The notes below the pieces were generated by a model. It had not been told where the DNA came from, made no database searches, and saw only the letters and a list, made by a program, of their open reading frames with translations. The position numbers and the translations under genes are program-made. A DNA stretch of 64,000 nucleotides from an uncultured Thermosynechococcus sp. (GTDB taxonomy: Bacteria; Cyanobacteriota; Cyanobacteriia; Thermosynechococcales; Thermosynechococcaceae), in the NCBI RefSeq assembly GCF_938074695.1, contig NZ_CALJEM010000003.1, positions 1 to 64,000 on the forward strand, given 5' to 3'. Numbering within the stretch: position 1 is the stretch's first letter; each line of letters opens with the position of its first letter. Below, piece by piece: positions 26,714 through 35,660 of this stretch.

Positions 26714-27976
26714 ATGGGTGAAGACAGTTGCGTTATGGAGTCAGATCAACCCTGGCCTACAGAACGGGTTCCCTCTGAAGCCTCCACCTCCTTTGTTCAG
26801 AGAGAGGTAGGCATTGCATCTGACGACGATGGTCATGGCGCACCAACCGATGTGTTAAGGAGTTATGACAGCTTGGTGGAAACTTCAGCAGCGCGCATCA
26901 AAGTGATCGGTGTCGGTGGTGCCGGCGGCAATGCAGTAAACCGCATGATTGCCAGTAACGTCGCCGGTGTTGAGTTCTGGTGTGTGAATACCGATGCCCA
27001 AGCGCTTGCTCAATCCCAAGCCCATCGCTGCCTACAAATTGGCCAAAAACTCACCCGTGGTTTAGGAGCCGGTGGCAATCCTGCGATTGGTCAAAAAGCG
27101 GCTGAAGAATCCCGTGAGGATCTTGCTGCGGCGCTCAAAGACGCCGATTTGATCTTCATTACCTGTGGCATGGGGGGAGGTACCGGCACCGGCGCTGCGC
27201 CAATTGTGGCGGAAGTGGCCAAGGAACAGGGCGCCCTAACTGTTGCCGTTGTTACCCGCCCCTTTACGTTTGAGGGGCGGCGGCGCGCCAGTCAAGCCGA
27301 TGAAGGGATTGAAGCCCTCCAAAGTCGGGTGGACACCCTAATTGTGATTCCCAATGACCGCATCCTTTCAGTTATTTCCGAGCAAACCTCGGTTCAGGAT
27401 GCATTTCGCGTTGCCGATGATGTGCTGCGCCAAGGGGTGCAGGGGATTTCCGATATTATTAACTTGCCAGGGCTGATTAATGTGGATTTCGCCGATATTC
27501 GTTCTGTGATGGCCGATGCTGGTTCTGCCATGATGGGCATTGGCATTGCCTCTGGCAAGTCACGCGCCACTGAAGCCGCTGTCAGTGCAATTTCTTCACC
27601 CCTACTGGAGGGGTCTATCGAGGGTGCCAAGGGTGTGGTCTTTAACATTACGGGAGGCACAGATCTCACCCTCCATGAGGTTAATGCTGCTGCAGAGGTC
27701 ATTTATAATGTGGCCGATGCCAACGCCAATATCATCTTCGGTGCCGTCATTGATCCCCAAATGCAGGGGGAAGTTCAAGTTACGGTGATTGCTACCGGAT
27801 TTAGTGGGGAACCCATAAACCGCACCCGTGCCACAGCCAAAACAACGCCCCTGACGAATCGCCCCTTAACAACAGCACCTCCCCCTCCTGAGACACCTGT
27901 GCCACCACCAGAGGTTGAAGCCAAGCCCAAGCTGGACATTCCGGAGTTTCTCCAGCGACGGCGACCGAACCCCTAG
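26714..27976 (+). CDS. ftsZ: Cell division protein FtsZ
   Basis: FtsZ is the tubulin-like GTPase that forms the division ring. The 420-residue protein has a roughly 60-residue N-terminal extension typical of cyanobacterial FtsZ before the core starts ([18 protein letters not shown]). The tubulin signature [10 protein letters not shown] is at about residue 155, and the synergy region NADANIIFG-like is present. A proline-rich linker and a conserved C-terminal tail ([10 protein letters not shown]) for SepF/ZipN-type partners follow. Start choice is by the track; an ATG seven codons further is also possible. Confidence 0.97.
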   Translation: MGEDSCVMESDQPWPTERVPSEASTSFVQREVGIASDDDGHGAPTDVLRSYDSLVETSAARIKVIGVGGAGGNAVNRMIASNVAGVEFWCVNTDAQALAQSQAHRCLQIGQKLTRGLGAGGNPAIGQKAAEESREDLAAALKDADLIFITCGMGGGTGTGAAPIVAEVAKEQGALTVAVVTRPFTFEGRRRASQADEGIEALQSRVDTLIVIPNDRILSVISEQTSVQDAFRVADDVLRQGVQGISDIINLPGLINVDFADIRSVMADAGSAMMGIGIASGKSRATEAAVSAISSPLLEGSIEGAKGVVFNITGGTDLTLHEVNAAAEVIYNVADANANIIFGAVIDPQMQGEVQVTVIATGFSGEPINRTRATAKTTPLTNRPLTTAPPPPETPVPPPEVEAKPKLDIPEFLQRRRPNP

Positions 27977-28018
27977 CTATTCAAGGTACCCATCCCTAAA
28001 AGGGGCTAGCAAGTCACC

Positions 28019-28885
28019 TCAAAGACCTAATTCGCGGGCGATCGCCATTAACCCCTCGCGGTAGGAAGGATAGTAGAGCTTAACCCCTAAAACTTTCTTG
28101 ATTTTCTCATTGCGCACGCGGCGGGATTCGCGCCAGAAAGACTGAGCCATGGGACTTAAGTTGGCGGCCTCTAAGGGGATAGCTGGCGGGGCGGGGCGAC
28201 CCAAAAGACGATAGGCCTCAAGGAAAACAGGAAGCGACTCTGAAGGCTGATCATCACTGAGGTTGTAAATTTCGCCGGGCGTGGGTTGAACCAGCGATCG
28301 CTGGAGGGTTTGGACAATATCCGCCACATGAATTCGGCAAAAGTAGTGCCCCGGTTTGTCAATGAGTTGGACATCGCCCTTGAGAATACGAGCGAGGGGA
28401 TTGCGCCCTTCGCCGGGGCCATAGATGCCGGGAAGTCGAAAGATATGGGTGGGCAGATTCGAGTTGAGAAGGGTTTGCTCAATTCTGACGCGGTGTTGTG
28501 AGCGCAAATTTTGGGGATTGACCGGCGTGGTTTCATCCACCCAACCCCCTTGGCGATCGCCATAGACCCCTGTGGTCGAAAGATAACCAAACCAGTGCAG
28601 ATTGAGTTGCTCTAACTGGGGCAACAGTGCCAGCACAACCGCATCCTCCCCTTGGCGATCCGGAGGAATACTGTGGAGGATGTGAGTGACTCCCTCAAGG
28701 GCGATCGGGGCTAAGGGAACTTGCTCCCCCTGCTGCTCCCATGCAAAGGGAAAACAGGGAACAGTGCTGAGTTCTGGTGGCGCCTCTCCCCGACGATTGG
28801 TGATGACCACATCAATGCCTTGGGCTTGGAGCGATCGCGCCAACCACGTTCCCGTATAACCGCAACCGAGAATGAGAACCCGCAT
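28019..28885 (-). CDS. NAD(P)-dependent epimerase/dehydratase-like SDR protein
   Basis: The 288-residue protein opens with a Rossmann NAD(P) motif (VLILGCGYTGTWLA, G-x-G-x-x-G form) and has the TTGVYGD segment where extended SDRs keep their catalytic Tyr. IFRLPGIYGPGEGR follows near residue 150, and the HVADI element near residue 187 is present. It resembles the YeeZ-like group of SDR proteins. The substrate is unknown. It begins six bases downstream of the desaturase stop, so the two may form a unit. Its stop faces ftsZ. Confidence 0.82.
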   Translation of the reverse strand: MRVLILGCGYTGTWLARSLQAQGIDVVITNRRGEAPPELSTVPCFPFAWEQQGEQVPLAPIALEGVTHILHSIPPDRQGEDAVVLALLPQLEQLNLHWFGYLSTTGVYGDRQGGWVDETTPVNPQNLRSQHRVRIEQTLLNSNLPTHIFRLPGIYGPGEGRNPLARILKGDVQLIDKPGHYFCRIHVADIVQTLQRSLVQPTPGEIYNLSDDQPSESLPVFLEAYRLLGRPAPPAIPLEAANLSPMAQSFWRESRRVRNEKIKKVLGVKLYYPSYREGLMAIARELGL

Positions 28886-28891
28886 TGCCCT

Positions 28892-29725
28892 CTAGTCTTG
28901 GGAAGAGGCTGCCGGTGCATCCACCAAACGCACCTTTGTGGCCAAGCCCAGCACTTGCAAAAAGCGAATCGTGAGCCACGTTAGATCCAATTCCCACCAC
29001 TGCAAGCCATGGCGTGCGGAGTACTGATGGGCATGGTGGTTATTGTGCCAACCCTCCCCAAAGGTTAACAGAGCTACCCACCAGCAATTGGTTGAGTGAT
29101 CCGTAGTTTCAAACGTGCGATAGCCAAAGGTATGGGTGGCACTGTTGACCAGCCAAGTGGTGTGATAGACCGTTACAAGGCGCACAAAAATGCCCCAAAT
29201 CACGAATGGCCAGCCGCCCCAGAGGTAAAGGACAATGGCCAAGACCACCTGAATCGGCAGAAAGTACTTGTCAAGAAACTGATAGACAGGATCCCCGGCA
29301 ATATCTTTGGTGAAACGGGGAATCTCAGCCTCCGCCGGCACCTCACGAAACATCCATTCAATATGACTCCACCAAAAGCCCTTACGGGAATCGTGGTGAT
29401 CATTCGGTTGATCTGAGTAGAGATGGTGATGGCGGTGCAGTCCAACCCACCAAATCGGCCCCCCTTGCATTGAGAGCGTGCCACAAAAAACCAAGAAATA
29501 CTCTAACCATTTGGGCACTTGGAAGCTGCGATGACTGACAAGACGGTGCCAGCCAAGGGTAATCCCAATCCCCGCAGTCAGCCAGTGAAGCACAAGCGCC
29601 AGCAGGACTGCTTTCCAGCTAAACATACCGGGTAAAAAAGCAAGGAGGGCACCGAGGTGAACAAAAATAATAAAGGTCGCCGTAGGCCAGGCAATGGGGG
29701 GTTTGGCAACGGTGGCTTGGGTCAT
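28892..29725 (-). CDS. desC: Acyl-lipid/acyl-CoA delta-9 desaturase
   Basis: This enzyme introduces the first cis double bond (usually delta-9) into fatty acyl chains of membrane lipids. I start at the ATG at 29725 (277 residues, MTQATVAKPPIAWP); the track ATG at 29791 coincides with the predicted transcript start. The three histidine boxes that bind the di-iron centre are present: HRLVSH, HRHHH and HNNHH. Four membrane segments are visible. As the only desaturase here, it fits a thermophile with low unsaturation, although other desaturases may lie elsewhere. Confidence 0.92.
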   Translation of the reverse strand: MTQATVAKPPIAWPTATFIIFVHLGALLAFLPGMFSWKAVLLALVLHWLTAGIGITLGWHRLVSHRSFQVPKWLEYFLVFCGTLSMQGGPIWWVGLHRHHHLYSDQPNDHHDSRKGFWWSHIEWMFREVPAEAEIPRFTKDIAGDPVYQFLDKYFLPIQVVLAIVLYLWGGWPFVIWGIFVRLVTVYHTTWLVNSATHTFGYRTFETTDHSTNCWWVALLTFGEGWHNNHHAHQYSARHGLQWWELDLTWLTIRFLQVLGLATKVRLVDAPAASSQD

Positions 29726-29799
29726 GAACACATCCGCAAAACAACTGAGTAGGCTGCTGTTCTCTCTGGGCTGAGCTTGAACAACAATCATCAGAGTTT

Positions 29800-29805
29800 A
29801 GTATA
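29800..29805 (-). promoter_or_regulatory. desC: -10 element of the desaturase gene
   Basis: The minus strand reads GCTATACTAA. TATACT places transcription start at about 29792, essentially at the track's first ATG, and so supports the internal start at 29725. Confidence 0.45.
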
Positions 29806-30045
29806 GCGAGCGATGGTTGAGTATCTTTACTTAGCGTGTTTTTCCCACGACGAATAATTCAGCAATCCGCTCTCTAAGTTCCCTCGGGCGGGGGAAGTCT
29901 TTTGGAAGAGTGTCCCCCAAAATGCCGGGTAGGATACCGAATAGCAGGCTGATTATTTCGTTTTCTGTGGCTTTGTAACGAAATGTTGCATTTTCTCAGA
30001 TTAATCCCTAGGATATAGGGTAAGGGGTGGTAGATATTAGGAATT

Positions 30046-30243
30046 ATGAAAACGCCACGTTGGACACGACTCATTGACTTCCTGCAGCGGGAGATGGCAC
30101 TGCCCACCGCTGCCATTGACTTTGGCCTCAAGCACTGCGATAAGCAGGTGAACTTGTTACCCGTTGTTCTCTGGCAGTATGGCTTGGTCAGCCTCGAACA
30201 GCTTGACCGCATCTTCGACTGGCTAGAAACCACTCAGTTCTAG
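30046..30243 (+). CDS. DUF2949-type small cyanobacterial protein
   Basis: A 65-residue soluble, mostly helical protein (MKTPRWTRLIDFLQREMALP..., VNLLPVVLWQYGLVSLEQLDRIFDWLE). The Leu-rich LP..LWQYGLV.L.QL..IFDWL pattern matches what I recall for DUF2949. AGGA lies eight bases before the ATG. An inverted repeat (atttcgtt...aacgaaat, around 29956-29985) lies in the upstream gap and could be regulatory. Function is unknown. Confidence 0.7.
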   Translation: MKTPRWTRLIDFLQREMALPTAAIDFGLKHCDKQVNLLPVVLWQYGLVSLEQLDRIFDWLETTQF

Positions 30244-30272
30244 TGACGCTCTCAGAATTCTTTTATTAAGAC

Positions 30273-30719
30273 TTAATGAATGACTGTTTCCTTAGCTACA
30301 AAGTCATAACTCTGGGAAATTCCTAACTGCTGAGGTAAAGAGATTGGACTTTGCCATCCCACGGATTGAATTGACAACAGGGGCGAAGGATTTTTGAAGG
30401 TTCCCCAGAGGTAAACTTTCTTACCCAGTAGCTCAGGGGGAACGGTAATTTTATAACTACAACCCTTATTACCAGCAGAGGACAGAGTAGCGGTAGCACC
30501 ACCCATTGGAAAGCCGCCGGGGGGATGCAGTGTGGCATTAATTACAATCTCATCGCAGGAGATGGAAGGAGATTTATTGACCTTACCGATAATCGTAGGG
30601 CGCACCCGTACATTACTTGGGGATTGTAATTGCCTGATCGGGGTGGAAGCTACAGGTACAGCACGACCCACAGCGGGGTTGAGAGCAACAGCGAGGAGTA
30701 AACCTTTTTGATTTAGCAT
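30273..30719 (-). CDS. Hypothetical exported protein
   Basis: A 148-residue ORF whose first 20 residues resemble a short, weak signal peptide (MLNQKGLLLAVALNPAVGRA). The remainder is beta-rich and contains two cysteines (SISCDEIVI and KGCSYKITV) that could form a disulfide. Segments such as KITVPPELLGKKVYLWG suggest an immunoglobulin-like or beta-sandwich fold. No family is recognised. It is isolated between DUF2949 and cobD. Base composition is slightly more AT-rich than neighbours. Confidence 0.55.
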   Translation of the reverse strand: MLNQKGLLLAVALNPAVGRAVPVASTPIRQLQSPSNVRVRPTIIGKVNKSPSISCDEIVINATLHPPGGFPMGGATATLSSAGNKGCSYKITVPPELLGKKVYLWGTFKNPSPLLSIQSVGWQSPISLPQQLGISQSYDFVAKETVIH

Positions 30720-30821
30720 TTAGGTGCCCTTGGTGTGAGTGGAGAGAACAGTTTTCTCTAGCCCCTATGGGCTGAATACTCTTATCGTAGAGGAGCTGAC
30801 TAAGGACTCCTGTAGTGGTTC

Positions 30822-31829
30822 TCACCGGCAATAGATGACGCTCATCACCAAAGCCAGCCCCCCTGTGATCATGAGAGTGATTAAATATACGCAACGACTC
30901 AAATGAAGGGCAGTCCTCACGGTGGTTTGATCAATCGGTTGCAGCGGTTCTCCCAAAAAGGGTTTCACTTTCACCGTGCCGCGATAAGTATTTGTGCCCC
31001 CCAAACGGATGCCCAAAGCAGCCGCATAGGCACACTCACTCCAGCCGGAATTGGGACTGGGATCTTTGGGGGCATCCCGACAACACCACTGCCATACCCG
31101 CTGCCACTGCCCGGAACAGAGGGCAACCAGAAAAACTAACAACCGACAGGGCAACCAGGTGAGAACATCCTCAGTTTTGGCAGCAAACCAGCCCCAATGA
31201 GTATAGGGCGGCTCGCGGTAACCAATCATGGAATCCAGTGTACTGGCGGCTTTATAGGCCATGACAAGGGGCAGAGGCGTGAGTTGAGGACTCATAAGGG
31301 TGGCGATCGCCCCATAAAAAAGCGGCGCCATCATGCCATCGGTGGCATTTTCACTCACGGTTTCCAGAACCGCCCGCAGAATCTCCGGCGCCTCTAGCTG
31401 AGCAGTCTCACGTCCCACATATTTAGCCAAGGACTGGCGTGCCCCCTCAAGATTGCCAGCAGCCAAAGGTTCAAGTACCTCCGTTGCTGCATCCCGCAAA
31501 CTGCGACCGGCAAAGCCACTGGCAGTGCCCACCACCGCAATTCCCCAGCCCAAAAGGGGCGAGATTCTCATTCCCAAGGTGACCAATCCCCAGCTAATGA
31601 GGGCAGACCCCGTGATTAAACTGAGTGCAAGGACTGCCCCCCCCAACCGTTGTCCCCAGAAGGGCCAGCCTTGGCCATAGTTGAATGTGTTGCTGAGGGT
31701 TTGAATATACGCTCCCATCCAGCGCACTGGATGCGGCCAGCCCCACGGATCGCCAAGGCCAAAGTCAAGGAGAGCAGCACCAACAAGAATTGTGTAGGCA
31801 ATAACTTGACAGGACACAGGCAGGAGCAA
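30822..31829 (-). CDS. cobD: Adenosylcobinamide-phosphate synthase (CobD/CbiB)
   Basis: This membrane enzyme attaches aminopropanol phosphate to adenosylcobyric acid in late cobamide (pseudocobalamin in most cyanobacteria) synthesis. The 335-residue protein has about five membrane segments and the family motifs LLDFGLGDPWGWPHPVRWMG at the N-terminus, VSENATDGMMAPLFY near residue 155, YKAASTLDSMIGY and NSGWSECAYAAALG. It is called cbiB in the anaerobic-pathway naming. It follows the futA gene on the same strand by 26 bases, with no obvious functional tie. Confidence 0.93.
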   Translation of the reverse strand: MLLPVSCQVIAYTILVGAALLDFGLGDPWGWPHPVRWMGAYIQTLSNTFNYGQGWPFWGQRLGGAVLALSLITGSALISWGLVTLGMRISPLLGWGIAVVGTASGFAGRSLRDAATEVLEPLAAGNLEGARQSLAKYVGRETAQLEAPEILRAVLETVSENATDGMMAPLFYGAIATLMSPQLTPLPLVMAYKAASTLDSMIGYREPPYTHWGWFAAKTEDVLTWLPCRLLVFLVALCSGQWQRVWQWCCRDAPKDPSPNSGWSECAYAAALGIRLGGTNTYRGTVKVKPFLGEPLQPIDQTTVRTALHLSRCVYLITLMITGGLALVMSVIYCR

Positions 31830-31855
31830 CGGCGGCGATCGCTCATTTTAGAGCC

Positions 31856-32926
31856 TTAGCGCCACCCAGCCCGATCCATAATCCGCAGGGCCTCGGCATT
31901 ATTGCGGCCAAAAACCGCTGCATTGACATTCTGTCCCCGGAAGTTGCCAAACCGCTGCACAATCGGATGCAAGGGTACCCCTGAGCGCACGGGATACTCA
32001 AAGTTGGCCATAGCAAACATTTCCTGAGCCTTGGGACTGACGAGGTACTCCAAAAAGCGGATGGCTGCCTGACGATTGGGGGCCCCCGCCACCACACCGG
32101 CACCACAGATATTCACGTGGGCACCGCGATCGCGCTGATTGGGGAAAAATAAGCCCACTTTCTCAGCAACTGCCCGGTCTTCTGCTTTATCTGAGGCAAT
32201 TAAGCGTGCTAAATAATAGTGATTTGCAATTGCGACAGTGCCCACTCCTGCGGCACAAGCGCGAATTTGTGCGGTATCATTTCCCTCCGGCGGTCGGGCA
32301 AAGTTCTGCACCAGCCCCCGCGCCCATTCTTCCGTTTTCTTGGCCCCGTGAATCGCCAACAATGACCCTGTCAGGGATTGATTATAGATATTGCTGGAAC
32401 TGCGAGTCAGAATCTGCCGCCGCCACTTGGGATTAGCGAGATCCTCATAGCTGGAGAGTTGGTCGGGATTCACTTTGGCTTTATCGTAAATGAGAACCCG
32501 TACTCGCCGCGAAAGGCCGAACCAATGTCCTTGCGGCTCCCGTAGGTTGGCCGGCACAACGCTGTTGAGAACCCTGGACTGAATGGGCTGTAAAATTCCT
32601 GCCTCTTGGGCGCGCCACAGCCGACCTGCATCCACTGTAATTAACACATCAGCAGGAGTTCGGCTGCCTTCACTGCGAATCCGTTCAATTAGAGCATCCG
32701 CTTCCGCTTCAATAATGTTCACCCGGATGCCCGTCTGCTGGGTAAAGCCGCTGTAGAGGGCTTTGTCGGTGTCGTAGTGTCGCGCCGAATAGACATTGAT
32801 GACCTCCCCTGTTTGTCTCTGCTGAGCATAGCTGGATTCGGCGTCTTGATTCCAGAGGGAATGGGCAACATAGGCGGTCGCTGCAGCGCCCATGCCCAGG
32901 AAAACACGGCGACTTACTTTCTGCAT
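31856..32926 (-). CDS. futA: Iron(III) ABC transporter substrate-binding protein, Tat-exported (FutA-like)
   Basis: FutA proteins bind ferric iron in the periplasm for the FutABC importer. The 356-residue protein begins with a twin-arginine signal (SRRVFLGMG, then a hydrophobic stretch to about residue 25). The periplasmic-binding fold begins [12 protein letters not shown], containing one of the tyrosine ligands of this family. Further family features include [24 protein letters not shown]-like text and a ligand-rich C-lobe. The permease FutB and ATPase FutC are not adjacent. In Synechocystis the FutA2 paralogue is a Tat substrate, consistent with this leader. Confidence 0.9.
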   Translation of the reverse strand: MQKVSRRVFLGMGAAATAYVAHSLWNQDAESSYAQQRQTGEVINVYSARHYDTDKALYSGFTQQTGIRVNIIEAEADALIERIRSEGSRTPADVLITVDAGRLWRAQEAGILQPIQSRVLNSVVPANLREPQGHWFGLSRRVRVLIYDKAKVNPDQLSSYEDLANPKWRRQILTRSSSNIYNQSLTGSLLAIHGAKKTEEWARGLVQNFARPPEGNDTAQIRACAAGVGTVAIANHYYLARLIASDKAEDRAVAEKVGLFFPNQRDRGAHVNICGAGVVAGAPNRQAAIRFLEYLVSPKAQEMFAMANFEYPVRSGVPLHPIVQRFGNFRGQNVNAAVFGRNNAEALRIMDRAGWR

Positions 32927-33006
32927 AGTTGAGAATTTCTCCTAATTTCAAGCTGACAAATATTCTAAAACCACAAGTCAGCTTTTGCAATTTCTTCCCA
33001 ATAAGT

Positions 33007-33381
33007 TTAGCCCTTACCGTACCACCACCGGCGATCGCTAGGGCTTAACTCCACCCAATAGAGGGTGATTACCATCATGGCGCCCGTTTCAATGTGACGT
33101 ACCCAATAGCTGGGATGCCGTTTTGTGGCGTTATCGAGGACAAGCCGCCGGCCAATGCGCCGCCAACTGGGTTCTTTGCTGCGCCACGCAATGCGACAAC
33201 AGGGCCACGGCAACTGCTCGCGATCAAAAAGGCGACAACAGGGGCCCACCACTTCGTAGCTAAAGGAGTAACCGGGACTGTGAAGTTGAGTCCCGCTTGC
33301 CAAAACAGGTGGCGGTTCTATTGCTAAAGATGAATGAATCAAAGGGATGCGCTTGAATGAATCAAAGGGATGCGCTAGCAT
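33007..33381 (-). CDS. Hypothetical protein, uncertain start
   Basis: A 124-residue ORF. Its first 20 codons run through a 23-base tandem duplication, so the true start is doubtful and may lie at an internal alternative codon. The rest is Trp-, Arg- and Cys-rich (PCCRLF, PWPCCRIAWRS, ATKRHPSYWVRH, VITLYWVEL). The C-terminal half has a beta-rich look and ends in a Trp-Trp-Tyr patch. No membrane segment or signal is seen. I do not recognise the family. Its reality is supported by sensible composition over about 100 codons, not by homology. Confidence 0.5.
   Translation of the reverse strand: MLAHPFDSFKRIPLIHSSLAIEPPPVLASGTQLHSPGYSFSYEVVGPCCRLFDREQLPWPCCRIAWRSKEPSWRRIGRRLVLDNATKRHPSYWVRHIETGAMMVITLYWVELSPSDRRWWYGKG
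33332..33376. repeat. 23-base tandem duplication
   Basis: gaatgaatcaaagggatgcgct occurs at 33332-33353 and 33355-33376, separated by one t. The period of 23 is not a multiple of three, so the copies lie in different frames of the overlapping minus-strand ORF. This looks like a recent slippage event. Confidence 0.85.
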
Positions 33382-33415
33382 GCAGGCCGGCTTTTTAGTG
33401 TATCAGGAATTCTCC

Positions 33416-33748
33416 TTAGGGTTCCTGTGCCGCCATCAAAAGGGTACAGCAGCTAAAGCCAACGACAAGTGGAAACAAAGACTGAAGCCAGCCACTCAAG
33501 CCTGTGGTCATCAAAGCGATCGCCAGAGCCAACATCTGCAGGCGGCGTTGCTGTGCTGATAGGGCAACCGGCAGTTCGATGAATTGCAGCCCCTCAGCAG
33601 GCAAAGGCAAGGGCATCGCTCCCCCCGGTGGAAATGCCCAATACTGGTACTGCTCAATAAAAAGATCTGTCCAGCCGTGCTCTTGGCACCAGGCCACTGC
33701 GGACTCATAGGAGTATTTGACTAACTGTAACGAGGGATAACGATCCAT
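33416..33748 (-). CDS. Hypothetical protein with C-terminal membrane hairpin
   Basis: A 110-residue protein. The first 75 residues are soluble and aromatic-rich (KYSYESAVAWCQEHGW, EQYQYWAFPPGGAMPLPLP). The last 35 contain two closely spaced hydrophobic segments (LQMLALAIALMTTGL and LFPLVVGFSCCTLLMA) that could form a membrane hairpin. I recall similar small proteins in other cyanobacteria but know no function. It is a single gene or a pair with the downstream 33007 ORF, 34 bases away. Confidence 0.65.
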   Translation of the reverse strand: MDRYPSLQLVKYSYESAVAWCQEHGWTDLFIEQYQYWAFPPGGAMPLPLPAEGLQFIELPVALSAQQRRLQMLALAIALMTTGLSGWLQSLFPLVVGFSCCTLLMAAQEP

Positions 33749-34137
33749 AGGGGCACTGGTCAGGGCAAGACAATCAACATCTCTATTGAGAACATAACAG
33801 AACTGAGAAATCTGTTTGCAACGCTTGTAGTAACTCTTAATCCTTTAGCTTCAGAGAAAATTAAGATTCTCCTAAAGAAGTCGGTAGATATACTGGAAAA
33901 TAGATAGAGTAGCGTCAGAAAACACGAGGGTTCCTACACAACTACTCATTTCAGCTCGATTGCAGCTCGTTAATGTAAAGAAGTGTTTATTTAGATTTTT
34001 CGGTGAGGAGTATTGTTAAGCCACCAATCCAGGGTTTTCAACAATCATTAAAATTCCTGCAAACCCTTATGAAACCTTGCTGGGCAATGAGCCTAACCCA
34101 ATCATGAAATCCCTTAAAAACTATCCAGGAGGCGGTC
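33749..34137. other. 389-base gap upstream of the pyruvate kinase-like gene
   Basis: AT-rich regulatory-looking DNA with no credible gene. A TATACT (33889-33894, plus strand) is a possible -10 element about 245 bases before the next start, with a weak -35. AGGAGG lies just before the ATG at 34138. No obvious riboswitch or repeat was seen. Confidence 0.4.
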
Positions 34138-35652
34138 ATGTTGCTGGAGGCACCGACGGTACCAATTTCACCTCTTACCTTGCTCCATAGCCTATTAGAA
34201 CTGCGGCAGGAAATTACTAAAGAGGGGGAAGCCCGTTTTCAACAGTGGTACTCAAAAATTAAGCGATCCGAATTTATACCTAGTGCCCGCAATCTTGCCT
34301 ACTATTTAGCCTTGCGCTGGCGGGATCTGCGGGCAATTCAAATGGCGTTGATGCCCTGGGGACTATCCTCCTTGGGACGCATTGAGTCACGGGTGTTACC
34401 CAATTTGGATGCGGTGATTAACACCCTAGGCGCCCTTTGCCATACCCATGAGGCATTGCCCCCTCGCCCCCCCCTAGAGGCTTTTTTTGCGGGCGATCGC
34501 CAACTGCGCCGCCAGACCGAGGAACTCTTTGGTCCCATTCGCGGCAAACGCCATGTGCGCATTATGGTGACCCTCCCCACGCAGGCGGCCACGGATCCGC
34601 AATGGAGTATTACACTCCTGCGCAAGGGGATGAACTGTGCGCGCATCAACTGTGCCCACGATGACCCCGCCACTTGGGAGGCAATGATTGGCCACCTGCG
34701 AGCGGCCAGTCAGCTAACGGGTCAACCCTGTAAGATTCTCATGGATTTAGGCGGTCCCAAACCGCGCATTGCGGAAATTGCCCCTGAAATGGTGCGTCTC
34801 CATCGGGGCGATCGCCTGCGCTTGACGAGGCAAATTTGCCTTGAAGCCACAGAAATCCCGCAATTTACCTGCTCCTTGCCGGAAATTTTGCCCCAGTTGG
34901 CGGTGGGACAGCGGGTCTGGATTGACGATGGCCACATTGGCGGCCAAATCATTCACAAAGATGAGCAAGGGGTTGAACTCACGGTTACCCACTGCAAGGA
35001 GGGGCAACGCCTCAAAGTGGCCAAGGGCTTGAACTTCCCCGACAGTGATTTGCGCCTGTGTCCTCTAACGGAAAGCGATCGCGCGCATCTGGCCTTTGCT
35101 TGCCGCCATGCCGACATCATTGGCTACTCCTACGTTCAGTCTGCTGAGGACATTGTGCTACTGCAACGGGCGTTGGAAAACTACTGTGGCGATCGCGCCG
35201 ACCAGATGGGCATCATTGCCAAAATTGAGACTCCGAAAGCCATTCGGGCACTGCCAGAAATGATCATCCAAGCAGCGGGGCAGCAACCCTTTGGGGTCAT
35301 GATTGCGCGGGGGGATCTCGCCGTTGAAATCGGCTACCAACGTTTGGCGGAAATGCAGGAGGAAATCCTCTGGCTGTGTGAAGCTGCCCATGTGCCGGTG
35401 GTGTGGGCCACCCAAGTCCTTGAAAACTTGGTGAAAAAAGGCGTGCCCTCGCGGGCGGAAATTACCGATGCGGCCATGGCTGAGCGAGCGGAATGCGTCA
35501 TGCTCAACAAAGGTCCCTATGTGGGATTGGCAGTGGATATTCTCGACGATGTCCTTGTCCGCATGGAAGCTCACCAGCAGAAGAAAACCCCCCAGCTGCG
35601 GGCATTGCACTCGTGGCAGCCCTATGAAACAGCGGCGATCGTGCGCCAATAA
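34138..35652 (+). CDS. Pyruvate kinase-like protein (divergent, lacking the C-terminal allosteric domain)
   Basis: The 504-residue protein has an N-terminal extension of about 135 residues without a recognised domain. A pyruvate-kinase barrel follows: VRIMVTLPTQAATDP, LLRKGMNCARINCAHDD, ILMDLGGPKPRI, IIAKIETPKAI with the catalytic Lys-Glu, GVMIARGDLAVEIG, ATQVLENLVKKG and SRAEITDAAMAE. The usual MLSGETA is replaced by MLNKGPYVG, and the sequence ends soon after, so the regulatory C-terminal domain is missing. A phosphoenolpyruvate-pyruvate role is likely by family, but a changed function is possible. A perfect AGGAGG six bases before the ATG supports the start. Confidence 0.8.
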   Translation: MLLEAPTVPISPLTLLHSLLELRQEITKEGEARFQQWYSKIKRSEFIPSARNLAYYLALRWRDLRAIQMALMPWGLSSLGRIESRVLPNLDAVINTLGALCHTHEALPPRPPLEAFFAGDRQLRRQTEELFGPIRGKRHVRIMVTLPTQAATDPQWSITLLRKGMNCARINCAHDDPATWEAMIGHLRAASQLTGQPCKILMDLGGPKPRIAEIAPEMVRLHRGDRLRLTRQICLEATEIPQFTCSLPEILPQLAVGQRVWIDDGHIGGQIIHKDEQGVELTVTHCKEGQRLKVAKGLNFPDSDLRLCPLTESDRAHLAFACRHADIIGYSYVQSAEDIVLLQRALENYCGDRADQMGIIAKIETPKAIRALPEMIIQAAGQQPFGVMIARGDLAVEIGYQRLAEMQEEILWLCEAAHVPVVWATQVLENLVKKGVPSRAEITDAAMAERAECVMLNKGPYVGLAVDILDDVLVRMEAHQQKKTPQLRALHSWQPYETAAIVRQ

Positions 35653-35660
35653 ACCTGCAA

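Noticed and set aside
33332-33376. CRISPR-like repeat
   Set aside because: Only two abutting copies with a one-base gap and no spacers; it is a simple tandem duplication.
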